64,000 nt of DNA, taken from the NCBI GenBank assembly GCA_030770545.1, contig CM061106.1, forward strand, positions 2,878,001 through 2,942,000. Direction: 5' to 3'. Made by a program: the position numbers and the translations under genes. Positions 11,766 to 24,440 of the stretch are shown in pieces; the first letter of the stretch is position 1; each line of letters begins with the position of its first letter. Below the pieces are notes generated by a model. It had not been told where the DNA came from. It saw only the letters and a list, made by a program, of their open reading frames with translations, and did not search any database. Source of the stretch: Macropodus opercularis. Taxonomy: Eukaryota > Chordata > Actinopteri > Anabantiformes > Osphronemidae.

Positions 11766-12329
11766 CATCGAGCTACAGCGCCACTCGCTGGATAATGTGA
11801 GGAACTACTCTTTACTCGCCAGAGAGAATTGAAACCTCTTCATTTAGAATCAACAGCCTTTGCTTCTATTTCCTTGTTTTTCTGACGCGGCTACGTGAAT
11901 ATTCGTCCTTAGCCTAGAGAGCAGTTTGTTGTCTTCTTTGAGAGGATACAAAACTCACAGATTGTTTTTCTTTTAAAGTTTTACTTTAAGCTTTCATGTT
12001 GTCCTCTGCTATGTGAGGACGCTGTTCGTTCCCTGACTCCTTCAATGAAACAACCAGAACGTGATCAAATGTGTCACTGACTCACTTTGAATATTAATTT
12101 AAGGTTAGAATTGAAAACATCATAATTTTTTAAGTGATGAGTTTTAATTGCTGATGTGTGTTTATTTTTATTAACATCTGTACGTGACTATATTGAGGTG
12201 AGTAGTTAATTAATGACCCGTGGTGTTATTAACGTTGTTACTATGAGGGTATTTCTCCAAGTTGAACTAAGTAAAGCATCACTCAAACATAGTCACTCCC
12301 TCATCTTCTGACCCACTTTGTCCTTGTGA

Positions 12330-12420
12330 GGCTGTTGGGGCTGGACCCATCCCAGCTGTCGTCTGGGGAGAGGCAGGCTTCACCCTGGACAGGTCACCAG
12401 TCCATCACAAGGTTCACTCT
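12330..12420 (+). repeat. Teleost interspersed repeat fragment
   Basis: The phrase ggctggacccatcccagctgt, followed by gagaggcaggcttcaccctggacaggtcaccagtccatcacaagg, is a sequence widely scattered in fish genomes, probably a retrotransposon 3' part. The class was not assigned. Confidence 0.5.
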
Positions 12421-13690
12421 AATATGGTGAAAGTTAATTCAGTTTCTACGCTCGACAATACACCACACGTCAACAACCTGTATTTTCAGCTTCCTTTATT
12501 CATCCTGATGAAATTATAATGGACACGATAGCAACACAGCAGAGTTTGAGCGTTTCCAGCTTCAAATCTGTCGTCTTCAGTCTCAGGTCAGTACAGCGTA
12601 GTGAAAGGCGTCATATCGCTGGTGGGGGAGGTTAGAAGAAGGATTTGATTGAGAGCGATCACTGCCTGGTGATAATCAGACTGGATCACTGTTGATCCCT
12701 GGGAAAGCTCGCAGACGGAGTGGAGACGGCTGAAGCTGTTGGGTGGCTTGATATTTCTCTGGTGCTTTGTTGACGCTAAGCGTATTGTGTCTCTTCCTGG
12801 TACTGAAACCAGGTGGTCAGGCCCCTTTAGCCGATGCAGAGCCACCCGCTGTACAGTAGGTCTGCTGCAGCCCTATTTCACTGGTTACCTGGAAGGTCCT
12901 ACTTCAGCAGCTACTACTTCAGATGAGGGGAAGCACAAAGGGAACTGGTTCTCCCAGCTCCTCACTGACTGAACACCTGATCCAGGTAATGAGCAGAGAG
13001 CTGACGACTAGGGTAGGAAAGCCCAGCTCTACTCTCACATCTCAGTGATGGGAATCCTCCTGACTCACTCACTCACAAGTTCTCAGTGTCTACTAGTCTG
13101 ATCCATTTACTGCCTGTGACAGTTCAGCACTGATCTGATCACACGTCTCTGACACACGTTTCATTACATCTTAACTCTACTGTGTTGTGGAAGCTCTTTA
13201 TAGTGTTATAGTATATTAAATATAAATGTGCTGCACCATCATCCCAGACAAAAGGGCTGAATGAACACATTTCATCAACTAAAGAGCCTGATGACAACGT
13301 GTTATGATGTAGAACTGATCAGCTCACATGAGCATCACTGTTAATAAACTTCTATTATTAGGTTCTATTAACTACATGAATATATCACAGCTGAGTTATT
13401 ACTTCATCTAATGCAAAGTGGATAATTAACACTTTACTGATCAGAGGGAAAATAAAAGCACCAGACACCAGAACCAATAAATCTACAGCGTAGTCCTCAC
13501 GCGTTGCAGCGTGTGGTGTGTGACAGGAAGCGTGTTCCACGTTTTGATCATCAGCTGGTCTGCGTGTTGAAGCTGTTTCATTCTCTCCACTTGTGTTTGC
13601 TCGTCAGTGCAAGTCTTTCCTAATCTTCATCCAGTGACTTGAACTTATTCACCCACATGTCTGAGGCTTCAGCTCAGCAACTTCTAGCTC
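12421..13690. other. Gene-poor stretch
   Basis: No gene or repeat family recognised. Minus ORF 12,588-12,845 and plus ORF 12,739-12,972 overlap and carry no known motif. Confidence 0.5.
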
Positions 13691-13699
13691 TAAACCTCT

Positions 13700-14400
13700 A
13701 ATGCAGATACGATGTCTGTTGTGTGGATGAGTGATGAACTTTAAAAAGACAAGCGCGCTCACAAAATTCTCCAACGTGTGCTTTGAATGACAGCAGGAGA
13801 TTAGATGTGAAGCAGCTGGTTGCTGAGATCAAAGTGTTGAACGGGTCACTTGCTGTGCAGGCGTCTTTGACTGAGTGGAGTAAACGACCTGTTTCAGTGT
13901 CCACAATAAAAAGTTCCAGCTTGTTTTCAAACGCAACCACTGCTTGTTGAAGGGATGAGACTGAATTTCCAACGAAATAAGTTTATCCATCGGTGGATTT
14001 TTTCCTTTAGTGAACTCAGTGAAGCACTTGAATGAATCCTCACCTCTTGTTGACCCTTTCATTGGCTAAACAGCCAGACTTTCCTCCAGTGTGTCACCGG
14101 CAGCTCACCCCACAATCACACTGAACTGGGATAAATGGTTTACGTGTGTTGACTCGTCCACAGCGAGGGAAACGTATGAGGCTGCATTTATGTCCTTTAC
14201 GTGTTTCCTCCACCTGATTTACCATCATTATGGTACGATCGTGACCCGTTTTGCTGACAGAGGCAGAGTCTATTATTCATTTCATTGTCTCATTGGCCAC
14301 ATCATCAATGAATGTTTTAGCGAACTCGCCATCTGTGGATGGTTTTCCACTCCTCACTATTGCTAAGGACCAGCAGCCGTAGTCTCCTTGTCTGGTCCAT
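13700..14400 (-). mobile_element. hAT-type transposase relic (GTF2IRD2/ZBED5-like)
   Basis: Minus-strand translation with several frameshifts gives, in order, the phrases VSLAVDESTHVNHLSQFSVI (around 14,175-14,110) and KGSTRGEDSFKCFTEFTKGK with NPPMDKLIS (around 14,060-13,980). These match the DEST-D and KGTTRGEDLF blocks of hAT-family transposases domesticated as ZBED5, FAM200 or GTF2IRD2. Stops and frame changes show it is a pseudogene. The C-terminal dimerisation block was not found. Confidence 0.6.
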
Positions 14401-17400
14401 ACTGGGAGCTGCTGCTGACTGGCTTGCACTCAGTAGCTCTTTACCTTCCTCCTGACTGCAAATGAAGCCCAAGCTGCACAATATAGTGAAACACCCTGAC
14501 AAGCCTCCAACCAATGACAGACTGAGCTCAGCTCCTCAACTCACTGCACTGACTCATCATCCTCCATCCAGACGCAGCAGCCACAACAAAACACAAACTG
14601 CCAAGAGAAGGAGCCATGAACACATCAACATGTTGGACAGAGATGGATTTAAACACAGGGACAGAGACAGAGGTTGACACAGCAGCTGAAACCTGTCAGT
14701 CAAGCTACAGGAGAAAATCCCACTGACCTTCTACCTGAGTGTTGGTGCTGATGAAGAGAAAGCTGAGCAGACAAGGAGCAGCCAGCAGGTGGCAGCACAT
14801 CAGCAGTTTGACCTGAAGGTCTGAGGTTTAAATCCAGACGTCAATGGAACCTGTAGAAACAGGGCTGATGGTGAAGCAACATTTCTTTCTATCTTTCTTC
14901 TTGCTCCATCTCCTTTTAATCTCTTCTCTTCTCTTTCGACCTTTCTGCTGTTTTCCTCTCGTACCTTCTCTCTCTTCTCTTTCTCGTTCCAGCTCTTTCT
15001 GGCTGATCTTCCTTTTCTTTCATCCTCCTTCTCCCTCCTCTCTCTCATCTCATTCCTTCATCTTATTAAACTTTCTTGCTTCTTCCAGATAAAACCAGAT
15101 GTTTTCATTGTTTCCTCTTTGTTTTTCTCCTCTACTGGCATCACTTCATCATCTTCATCTTCATCTCTATCCTTCTAATCCTTCTGTTGTTCTACTTCTT
15201 TCTCTCTGTTTCACTTCATCTCACTATTCTGATACGACTCATAATATTAAAGGTTATTTATTGAATAAAATTGAACTGAAACAGTAGCTTCAAACTCCAT
15301 CTGATCTCACACTTTAAAACCAGTCAACACACAGACTGAAACAGGAGACTAATAAAATATGAACCAAACTCACAACAGCTGAACATGTTCATGAACAAAT
15401 ACACAATAATTATCACAAACGTGATGATAAAAAGAGAGAAGTCAAACAATCAGAGCTTCACATTTGAGCAGTTTGATCCATGTGATGTGATTGTGAACAG
15501 AAACACAGAGATGTGGTCTTTTCTAGGGGCCGACTGCTGAATTGTGCAGCTACTATTATCTAGTTAAAGACCATTTAATGTTGTCCTCATTATTGATCCA
15601 TTAATGATTAATGAGCATCACAGAGAGCAGAGCTGTGGGCTCTCAGCTCCACAATGATTCACACTGACCAACACACAATAATGGGACTAAAGACAGTTTG
15701 TAGCTGCAGCTGAACTCAGAATCCTTAGTTTAATGAGGATTCAAACACAACGTACACAACTCAAAGAGCAGAGACACAACATGAACAAGCAGATAAACAC
15801 AATGAAAACATCTGAGAGCAAAGCTTTGTTTTCCGTGTCACTAGACGTTGGTTGAGTTTTGCAGTGAAATGCAGTAAATGGTGCATTTAGTTGTTTCTAA
15901 CTGAATCAGATGTTTAGTCTTGTGATGTCATCACATCAACAGCTGTGAGGTTGTGTCTGTAAATAACAGAGAACATAGAAACTCAATCAACCTGTAGAAA
16001 GAGCTTCTAACTGAAACCAGCTTGAGTTGAGCAGTGAGCTGCTGCTTCCAGAGTGAGACGAGCAGAGCTGTGACTCCATCCTGCCTGATGCTGACTGTCT
16101 ACCAGGTAAAGCAACATCAAGCTGGGATGTGTGTGATGCTTCACTGTGTTTAACGCGTCTCTTCCAGACCTAAACACACACATAGTTTTATTTGAACATG
16201 TTCATGTCCAGCTCTGTGAAGTTGAACATCAGCATCATCAAACCCAGCTTCTAATAATCAAACTAGTGGCTTCCAGCAGCAGCAGCAGCGTCTGAGGAGC
16301 CTTTGACTGAGTCTGGTTTGATCTGGTTGGACAGAAGCCGTTCAACCACTGTGGCCCAACTGCTCTGTCTGTTCACGCGCCTGAACGCTGCGTAGGTCTG
16401 TGAACGCGTCGCTGTGGTGTTTCTATCAAACCATATCACACGTCCTTCTGTTCACGCTGCCTCGGGGGCAATGATGTTTGGAACTGAACTCAGAAACAGA
16501 TTCAACCTTCACGTCAGAACCTTTCAACAGAAACTACTTCATCACCATCATCATTGTGAGCCACCAGAAAAGCTTATTCAACTGTTAGAAAACCTCAATT
16601 TTGGACTTGCAGTAAATACTTTGAATATAAATCAGTGATTTTTCCACTTTGTTTGGTGTTTAATGATATTAAGGACTGAAAACTGGCCCGTGCAGCTAAA
16701 GTGGTAACTGGCAGCTCAGCTGCAGATTCACAGTAACAGGCTCTGTGCAGAGTGAGCTCAACCTCAAAACACCCACAGATTAGCCTCAGTTTCAAGTTCA
16801 ACACAATCAGGCCAGAGGAGACGAAGAATGTAGTGATGAGCACTAGATGGAGGAAGAGTCTGAGCAGAGAAGCAGAGGTGACAGCTCAGGAGTCTGTAGG
16901 TGGAGGAGAAGAAAGACGAGCAACAAAAGGCCCAAGAAGTTTCCTCTTTCACACGCTGGTTTTATTTCATATTGAGGAAGTAAAAGAGCCACAAACTATC
17001 TACTGTGCTGACAACTGGCACATGTAGTTCTTCACTCCTTCACATGTAGTTCAGCGTTTTAACAGGAAGCTGTGGCCTCTGTCACAACGTCCAGGTGTGA
17101 AGGAGCTTTTCACTGGTTGATGTGTTGCAGCAGCCGAGCAGCTTGGAGCTACGACGCTGTGCACCGTCATTGGTGAGAGCAGCGTTTCAGCGTCAAGAGG
17201 AACCAGCCTGAAAAGATCCACATCTGCCTGTTGGACCACTGACACGGATCCAGTTGATGGTGGAGTGAACTGGTTTGAGTCTGGAGCAGGACGGAATTCA
17301 GTCAATATCAGTGGAACAGGTTGGTTTGTACATGAACCCAACATTCAAACCCTGTTAGGTTTGGATCATTACTGTGGAAATAGAAGCATCACAACATTCA

Positions 17401-18253
17401 CACATCATCTGTTAGTTTGTGTCTGGTCTGAATGTTGCTTCACTTTCAGCTGGTTCTGATCCTGGAGAGTCCAGTTCTTCCAGCGATGGAGGAAAAGCTG
17501 TGACTCTGTAGAAGCAGGTTTACTTCCTCCTCCGATGTCACCACTGATTACTAGAAAGACGGCTTCTCACTGTTATTATCTGCTTCTATGTCCTGTTGGG
17601 AACATTTATTGCTCTGCCTCCAAACACACACGACCCAGAATTCACGTAAAAGCTGGCTGCAGGCTTTTTGTACTAACCACACACACCAAGGATTCACACA
17701 GGATCTGTAGGAAGATTAACATCACTGCTATTTCTCTGGATGCTTCACCATCAAAACTGGAGACGGACTCAAAGATCAACAATATTTAATAGTGATGAGC
17801 TTCATTGTGCATCTATACAAACATCATGAGCAACGATTCTACAAACTGATGATGAACATTGACTGGTAGGAAAACTGATCAAACACATTCAATCCAACAG
17901 TTTTCATTTAACAATCATCTGTGAACATCTGGAAGCTTCTCATCAATTCAGCTCAGTGATTCTTCTATGATGTCACAGTTTGTCACATGTGTTGAACTGA
18001 GCTTCAGACAAAGAGAAAACATCCTGATATTCACTGGAAAACAACTTCACAACAAGTCATCAACATTTCCATCCTGGGATAATCTGAGCTTCCATCTTTA
18101 AAGGAAGAGGAACAAGTTGACAAGGAATCATTTAGAACTGGTTCAGAAAGAAACTCAGTCAATACATGAATCTGAAAACAAGACAGACATGAACAGACTG
18201 AACTATGTGATCAACAGAGACAACGTTTCTCTGACAGAACCACACTCTCACTA
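14401..18253. other. Gene-poor stretch with a pyrimidine-rich tract
   Basis: The plus strand from 14,880 to about 15,235 is strongly pyrimidine-rich (ct/tttc runs). This explains the overlapping low-complexity ORFs there on both strands. At 15,240-15,285 an A-rich aataaaattgaactgaa tail resembles a LINE 3' end. The remainder has no recognisable gene. A candidate minus-strand polyadenylation hexamer for NLR-2 lies at 17,605-17,610. Confidence 0.5.
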
Positions 18254-18780
18254 CTACACATCACACAGAGACACTGAGGAACCAGGAGACCAGACTGTAA
18301 ACCCAGGACACAGAGGTTGAGTGAATGTGGTGTTGAAGGTGTGGAGGTGGATCAGTTTGTCAGAAGAGACTCTGTAGAAGGACAGAGAACCAGCAGGACA
18401 GTCCACAAACACTGAGACTCTGTCAGACACCAAGGAAGAGATGGATGTTCCTCTGTTATTGTGCCAGACAGAGTAACCACCAACATCAGAGCAGCTCAGA
18501 CTCCAGGACTGATCGTTGTATCCAAACACACAGTTTTCACTGTTTCCTTTCTTTCTAATTCTTCTGTAACTCACTGATATATAAACACATTTACTCCACT
18601 CAACCTCCCAGTAACAGCGACCAGTCAGTTCATTACTACACAGCAGCTGATTCCAGTGGTCAAATCTCTCTGAATGATCAGGATACGACTGATCCTCCTC
18701 CACGTGTGTCACCTTCCTGTTGTCAGACAGTCGTAGTTTTCTGTTCACTGTGTTTGTGTCGATGGTGAGTTGACAGAAAT
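18254..18780 (-). CDS. NLR-2 terminal exon: PRY-SPRY (B30.2) domain
   Basis: Acceptor CTCCGTCAG, then 174 codons and a stop. It is read in phase with the small preceding exon (18,972-18,926), giving VEPGGVRWLRPGLRK then the joined codon Y, FCQLTIDTNTVNRKL. The PRY part (NRKLRLSDNRKVTHVEEDQS) is followed by the SPRY core: CYWEVEW, GYNDQSWSLSCSD, VSVFVDCPAGSLSFYRVSSD and TFTQPLCPGFTVW. B30.2 domains bind proteins in TRIM and butyrophilin families; in fish NLR-C receptors this exon is optional. NLR-3 has no such exon in the window. Confidence 0.92.
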
Positions 18781-21700
18781 CTGACGGAGAGAACAAGACA
18801 CAATCCAGCTGCAGTTATTCATCTCTCATCAGTTTGATGATGACTCATGACATCAGTGATGTGACAGTTTGAAGATGGTTGAATGTTGCTGCTTTGTTTC
18901 ATCAGTCTCATTAAAACACACTTACACTTCCTCAGACCTGGTCTCAACCATCGGACTCCACCAGGCTCCACCCTGAAAGGAGGACGGGGTCAGACCAGCA
19001 CATGCAGACATGGACATTACATGGCTCTCATGTTGTTCTAGGATTGTGTTCAGATGGAGGCTTGTATGTAGGGATGGACATTCAGCAGATACTAAGGAAT
19101 TGGAGCCTTATCTTGGAATCTACGGAGCAGGAGGTGACGTGGAGAAAAGGCTTCACTTCTCTACTGAAGATCAGTTTTGGTGTCAGACTCCTGCTTTCAG
19201 TCTCACTGTGTCACCACCAAACTAATGTGACGCCACAGGAAGCAGGAAACTGGAGCAAAGTCAAAGAGGCTCAACTCTACATACAGGGACTCTGTGTCTC
19301 TAATGTTTGGGACTGATCTCAGAGCTGGAATGTAGAGAAAACCCTGAGGTTCAGACGTTGTCCTGTGTTCAGAGGAGTCTAGTTCACCTACAGCTACTGG
19401 AGACTCACTATACACAGACTTTGTGTTTACTCTGCTCTGGGCTCAGATTTGTTGGAGCAGCACTGACAGAATGTGAGAACTGTTGTTTGATGATAAGATT
19501 TAGTGGAGCTCTTCACTCAGCTCCTGCTCCTGTTGAAGTCTCTGCTAAAACAAGTCTCTCCATACCTGAGAGTGTCCAGTCTCCAGTGTGGATCCTCCAG
19601 TAGAGCAGACAGCAGCTTCACTCCTGAGTCTCCTGGATGATTGTAGCTCAGGTCCAGCTCTCTCAGATGGGAGGGGTTGGAGCTCAGAGCTGAGGCTAGA
19701 GAAGCACAGCCTCCCTCTGTGACCAGACAACCTGACAGCCTGCAGACACACAACAACACAGAGAAGACTTGGAGGAGGAGTTTGATGGACATGTCACAAT
19801 TACAACCATCATCAAATCACACACTGAACCTGATGTCACTAAAGGAGTCAGATATTAACAAAGCTGGAGAGAAATCAATGACATGAGAAAACAAGATTGG
19901 TTTAGACCTTCACTTATAAAATGCAAGATTACCAACTAATGTAAGACATACTTTGCAAATACAGATTTCAGATTATCTACAAAGGTTGCTATCTTTCTTG
20001 TTCCTGTAAAGTGATACACGTTTAGAAATCCATCATTCCACACTGATATTCTTCTAATATATAAAGATAATTTGGTTTTATGGTTACTGTTTTTTGTTTA
20101 GACATCTTATAAGATCATGTCAGGTTGACTCTCCACAGGCTGAGGACAATGTAGTGAAGTTCATCATCCTGACCTGAGAGTCTCCAGTTGACAGTGTGGA
20201 CTCTTCAGTCCAGCAGACAACAGCTTCACTCCTGAATCCTGCAGGTCGTTGTTACTCAGGTCCAGTTCTCTCAGACTAGAGGACTGAGAGCTGAGAACTG
20301 AGGACAGAGCTTCACAGCTTCTCTCTGACAGGTTACAACCACTCAGTCTAGTGAGACAATGTTTGACAGCACGATAGATGTTTGTAGAACTGTTTTAATA
20401 ATAAATATAAATAATAATAATAATAATAATAATACACAAAGAAATTATATTTCAAATGCTTTGTAAAAGCAAATTGTAAATTTGTTTCTTATTGAAACAA
20501 CAATCAATATATACATTTTGAAATTAGTATGTTTAAACTGTTCTTCCATTTTGGTGTTGACATTTTAAACACGTGAATTTATTTAAATCTAACAGTAACT
20601 GATCTGACCTGAGAGTCTCCAGTTGACAGTGTGGACTCTTCAGTCCAGCAGACAACAGCTTCACTCCTGAATCCTGCAGGTCGTTGTTACTCAGGTCCAG
20701 TTCTCTCAGACTAGAGGACTGAGAGCTGAGAACTGAGGACAGAGCTTCACAGCTTCTCTCTGACATTTTACAACCACTCAGTCTAATGAGAAGACACAAG
20801 TATATATGTCATTATTACTTTAAAACATAATACACAATTAATAAATACTACATTGCACATATAGAATCTTTTCACATCCATATACTTACACAGCTTTGTT
20901 GGAGGCTTTGACGACTGGCAGCAGCCTCAGCAGAGCCTCCTCTGAACCAGAGTATTTCCTCAGGTCAAACACGTCCAGACCTTCTTGTGATGACAGTAAG
21001 ATGAAGACCAGAGCCGACCACTGAGCAGGAGACAGTTCATGTGTGGAGAGACGTCCTGATCTCAGGTTCTGTTGGATCTGCTCCACTAGAGAACCATCAT
21101 TCAGTTCATTCAGACAGTGGAACAGGTTGATGCTTCTCTCTGCAGGCAGATCCTCACTGAGCTTCTCCTTGATGTACTGGACTGTTTTCTGATTGGTCTG
21201 TGAGCTACTTCCTGTCTGGGTCATCAGACCTTGTAGTAGAGTCTGATTGGTCTGCAGTGAAAGACCAAGGAGGAAGCGGAGGAACAGGTCCAGGTGTCCA
21301 TTTGGACTCTGTAAGGCCTGGTCCACAGCGTTCTGGTGGAAATATGTAGATTCTTGTTTTGCCTTTCCAAATAGTTTAGACTTCTGGGATGTTGATTTTT
21401 GTTGTGACAGCAGATTGACTCCAGAGATGATGAAGGTCAGATGGACGTGAAGAGCAGCCAGAAACTCCTGAACACTCAGATGGACGAAGCAGAACACCTT
21501 GTCCTGGTACAGTCCTCTCTCCTCTCTAAAGACCTGTGTGAACACTCCTGAGTAAACTGAGGCTGCTCTGACATCGATGCCACACTCTGTCAGGTCTGAC
21601 TCGTAGAAGATCAGGTTTCCTTTCTGCAGCTGCTCAAAAGCCACTTTTCCCAGAGACTCAATCATCTTCCTGCTCTTTTCATTCCAGTGTGGATCTGTCT

Positions 21701-24440
21701 CAGCTCCTCCATCGTACTTGATTCTCTTTACTTTGGTCTGAACCACCAGGAAGTGGATGTACATCTCAGTCAGGGTCTTGGGCAGCTCTCCTCCCTCTCT
21801 GGTTCTCAGCAGATCCTCCAGAACCGTAGCAGTGATCCAGCAGAAGACTGGGATGTGACACATGATGTGGAGGCTTCGTGATGTCTTGATGTGGGAGGTG
21901 ATGATTGTGGCCTGCTGCTCATCTCTGAACCTCTTCCTGAAGTACTGCTCCTTCTGTGGGTCAGTGAACCCTCTGACCTCTGTTACCATGTCAACACACC
22001 CAGGAGGGATCTGATTGGCTGCTGCAGGTCGTGTGGTGATCCAGAGGCGAGCAGAGGGAAGCAGGTTCCCCCTGATGAGGTTTGTCAGCAGCACATCCAC
22101 TGAGGTGGACTCTGTGACATCAGTCAGGGTTTCAGTCTGGTGGAAGTCCAGAGGAAGTCGACTCTCATCCAGACCGTCCAAGATGAACACGACCTGGAAC
22201 TGTTCAAAGCTGCAGATTCCTGCTGCTTTGGTTCCAGGGAAGAAGTGATGAACAAGTTCCACCAAGCTGAACTTTTGCTCTTTCAGCACGTTCAGCTCTC
22301 TGAAGGTGAATGGAAACGTGAAGTGTACGTCCTGGTTGGCTTTGCCTTCAGCCCAGTCCAGAGTGAACTTCTGTGTCAGGACTGTTTTCCCAATGCCAGC
22401 CACTCCCTTGGTCACCACGGTTCTGATGGGTCCATCTCTTCCAGCTGAGCCTTTAAAGACGTCTTCTAGTCTGATGGTTGTTTCTGCTCTGTGTGGTTTC
22501 CTGGAGGCTGCTTCAATCTGTCTGACCTCATGTTCATGGTTGACCTCTCCAGTCCCTCCCTCTGTGATGTAGAGCTCTGTGTAGATCTGGTTCAGAAGGG
22601 TTGGGTTTCCTGCTTTAGCGATGCCTTCAAACACACACTGGAACTTCTGCTGCAGCTGAGATTTAAGCTGAAGCTGACAAACTGCAGCAGAAGCTCCTGA
22701 ATGAACAAGATTTTTTTTCTTTAATTGGCACATTTAATTACATCCACATTTACCAACCTTAAGCCTCCAACACATCAGTATATGTGTGACTGTGTGTGTG
22801 ATGCTAAACGTTGAGATAAATCCTCTTACTGCTCTGCAGACAGTCAGCCAGCTCCTCCTGCTTCATCCTCCTCAGGAAGTTCAGTGTGATCTTCAGAAAT
22901 GCGTCTCTGCTGCTCCTCCTCTGCTCTTCATCCTCACCATCCAACGCCTCCTCATCCTCCCTCTGACTCTCTAAGCATTCTGGGTAATCTAGACTCAGAA
23001 CCTTCTGGATCTTCTTCAGCTCCTTCTTCACAAACGTGACAATGTTGTCCTCCAGCAGCTGGAACAGAAACTCTATGAATGACACCATCCAACTAAAAGC
23101 ATGGAGCCAAACATCAGATCCATGTTGGACACACTGACAATCCACTGGTGTAAAAGTGCAGCATGGAGACGATTGAACACAACAGATGAAAGTAGTGGTT
23201 GTCCATGTACAGACCATAAACATGGAGTCCAGGTGTGTTTGGTGCTGCTGGGCAGACTGACCACTGGGAACCTCTGAGCTCTGCTGGTCCACTCTGTGGA
23301 GGAACCATGAAGAATGAGCTCACATGATGTGAGTCCACACAGAGACACACACAAGGTAAAGGTCCATGAAGTGATGCTTGATGTGAGCAGTGAGTCAGAG
23401 ACTCCCTGTAGCGGTGAAGCTTTACTGTCACAGTCAGTTTGGTTCCGTCTCAGCAGCTCTGAACAACATCTATCTCTGCCTCCCTCACTGAACAATGCTG
23501 ACGTGTTGGAACAAGGCGTCTAGAGACAGAGTCTGCTGGGATCAGACTGGTTGTACTGGGCAGCTCCCAGTGGGAATGTGTTGAACTGTGTGAGTCTGAG
23601 GCAGAGCTGCTGCTCACACTAGTAACATTGAACCACTTCCTCCATTCATTCATTGTTGGATCCTACATCAAAGTTCAGACGTCAGCTCTGGTGCTGACAC
23701 TGGGGACAAACAGTCGTCTCCACTTACTGCAACAACATCAACTAAAGTCTAACAGCAGGAACTTCAACCTACTGCTGGAAGACATTTGAGCCAAATCTGC
23801 ACGTAGAGAACGTCAATAACCAGATTTGATCAGAGTTGAACATTTGTGGTTCAGCTGCTTCCTTTGACGTCTGCCTGCAAGTCAGCACTTCATTAGAAGA
23901 GGAGCAGCCCCTGTGACCCTCTACAGGATCAGAGCTTTAGCTACTGGCTGGATGGAGATTGTTTGCTGGAAGAACAGTGAAGAAAGCTTCTCCTTCACAT
24001 TAACACTTCAAACACAAACCAACTGACTCACATCAGAAACAAACAACAACTATTGATCATCAGAGAAAGTTTATATCAAATTGTTCAACCTGATTCAAAC
24101 TGACAACAACTCACTTTGACTCTGATGCAGGTTGGTCTTTAAAGGCCATAAAGGGATCATCCTTTGACCAGTTGCTCTTGAAGGACACACAACTGGGTTC
24201 AGGTCCAGCTTCAGCAGGTTCTTGTCTCTGATGGGACCTGATAGAAAAACAACTTAGTGACTCTCACATATTCAGTGGACGTTTCCTTCATCAATGACCA
24301 ATAATAGTGAATCTTGGAGACAGAATCATCAGATGGTCTCAGTCATCTCACCTCTGAGCTTTGGTCTGGCTCTCATGGTCCCCACACAGAGTGGTTTTAG
24401 AGGGAGGGGCTCCCTCCTCTCTGTCCTCACACTGATTCAT
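18254..24440 (-). CDS. NLR-2: complete NLRC3-like NOD-like receptor with B30.2 domain, ten exons, 1,140 aa
   Basis: Candidate cytosolic innate-immune sensor of the teleost NLR-C family. Exons on the minus strand (high to low): 24,440-24,352; 24,237-24,115; 23,293-23,215; 23,058-22,830; 22,696-20,890; 20,782-20,609; 20,347-20,174; 19,739-19,566; 18,972-18,926; 18,780-18,254. All have GT/AG borders and compatible phases; lengths sum to 3,423 nt with one final stop. Domains: low-complexity N-terminus (about 1-97); acidic helical region with DGEDEEQRRSS; FISNA (about 190-255, CVFEGIAKAGNPTLLNQIYT); NACHT with Walker A GVAGIGKT (271-278) and Walker B VVFILDGLDESR (about 343-354); winged-helix region; three 58-residue LRR exons; PRY-SPRY (about 966-1,140) with LTGRCYWEVEW. 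There is no CARD or PYD. Tandem relative of NLR-1 and NLR-3. The ligand cannot be inferred. Confidence 0.9.
19566..20782 (-). CDS. NLR-2 LRR exons (three of 174 nt)
   Basis: Exons at 20,782-20,609, 20,347-20,174 and 19,739-19,566 each encode 58 residues, two leucine-rich repeat halves of ribonuclease-inhibitor type (LRELDLSNNDLQDSGVKLLS core). All are entered and left in the same phase, so any number can be spliced without shifting frame. The first two differ at only two bases. The third is distinct (LSGCLVTEGGCASLASALSS, LEDPHWRLDTL). Confidence 0.92.
20399..20433. repeat. AAT microsatellite in an NLR-2 intron
   Basis: About ten aat units between the first and second LRR exons. Confidence 0.8.
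20890..22696 (-). CDS. NLR-2 FISNA-NACHT exon
   Basis: A single 1,807-nt exon, acceptor TTCATTCAG and donor GTAAGT, with 2 nt of split codon at each end. It encodes the FISNA segment, the NACHT ATPase (P-loop GVAGIGKT, Mg-binding LDGLDE, sensor-like LWITTRPAA) and the helical region ending RLLPVVKASNKA. It is 3 nt longer than the homologous exon of NLR-3 (61,856-63,659). The two proteins are otherwise nearly identical except for one short patch. Confidence 0.93.

Noticed and set aside
14800..15290. Lys/Arg/Glu-rich and Ser/Leu/Phe-rich ORFs on opposite strands
   Set aside because: Low-complexity translations of a pyrimidine-rich tract.
21687..22448. Plus-strand ORFs opposite the NLR-2 NACHT exon (and the same at 62,650-63,663)
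   Set aside because: Antisense shadows of the conserved exon; they recur in both genes only because the exon is conserved.
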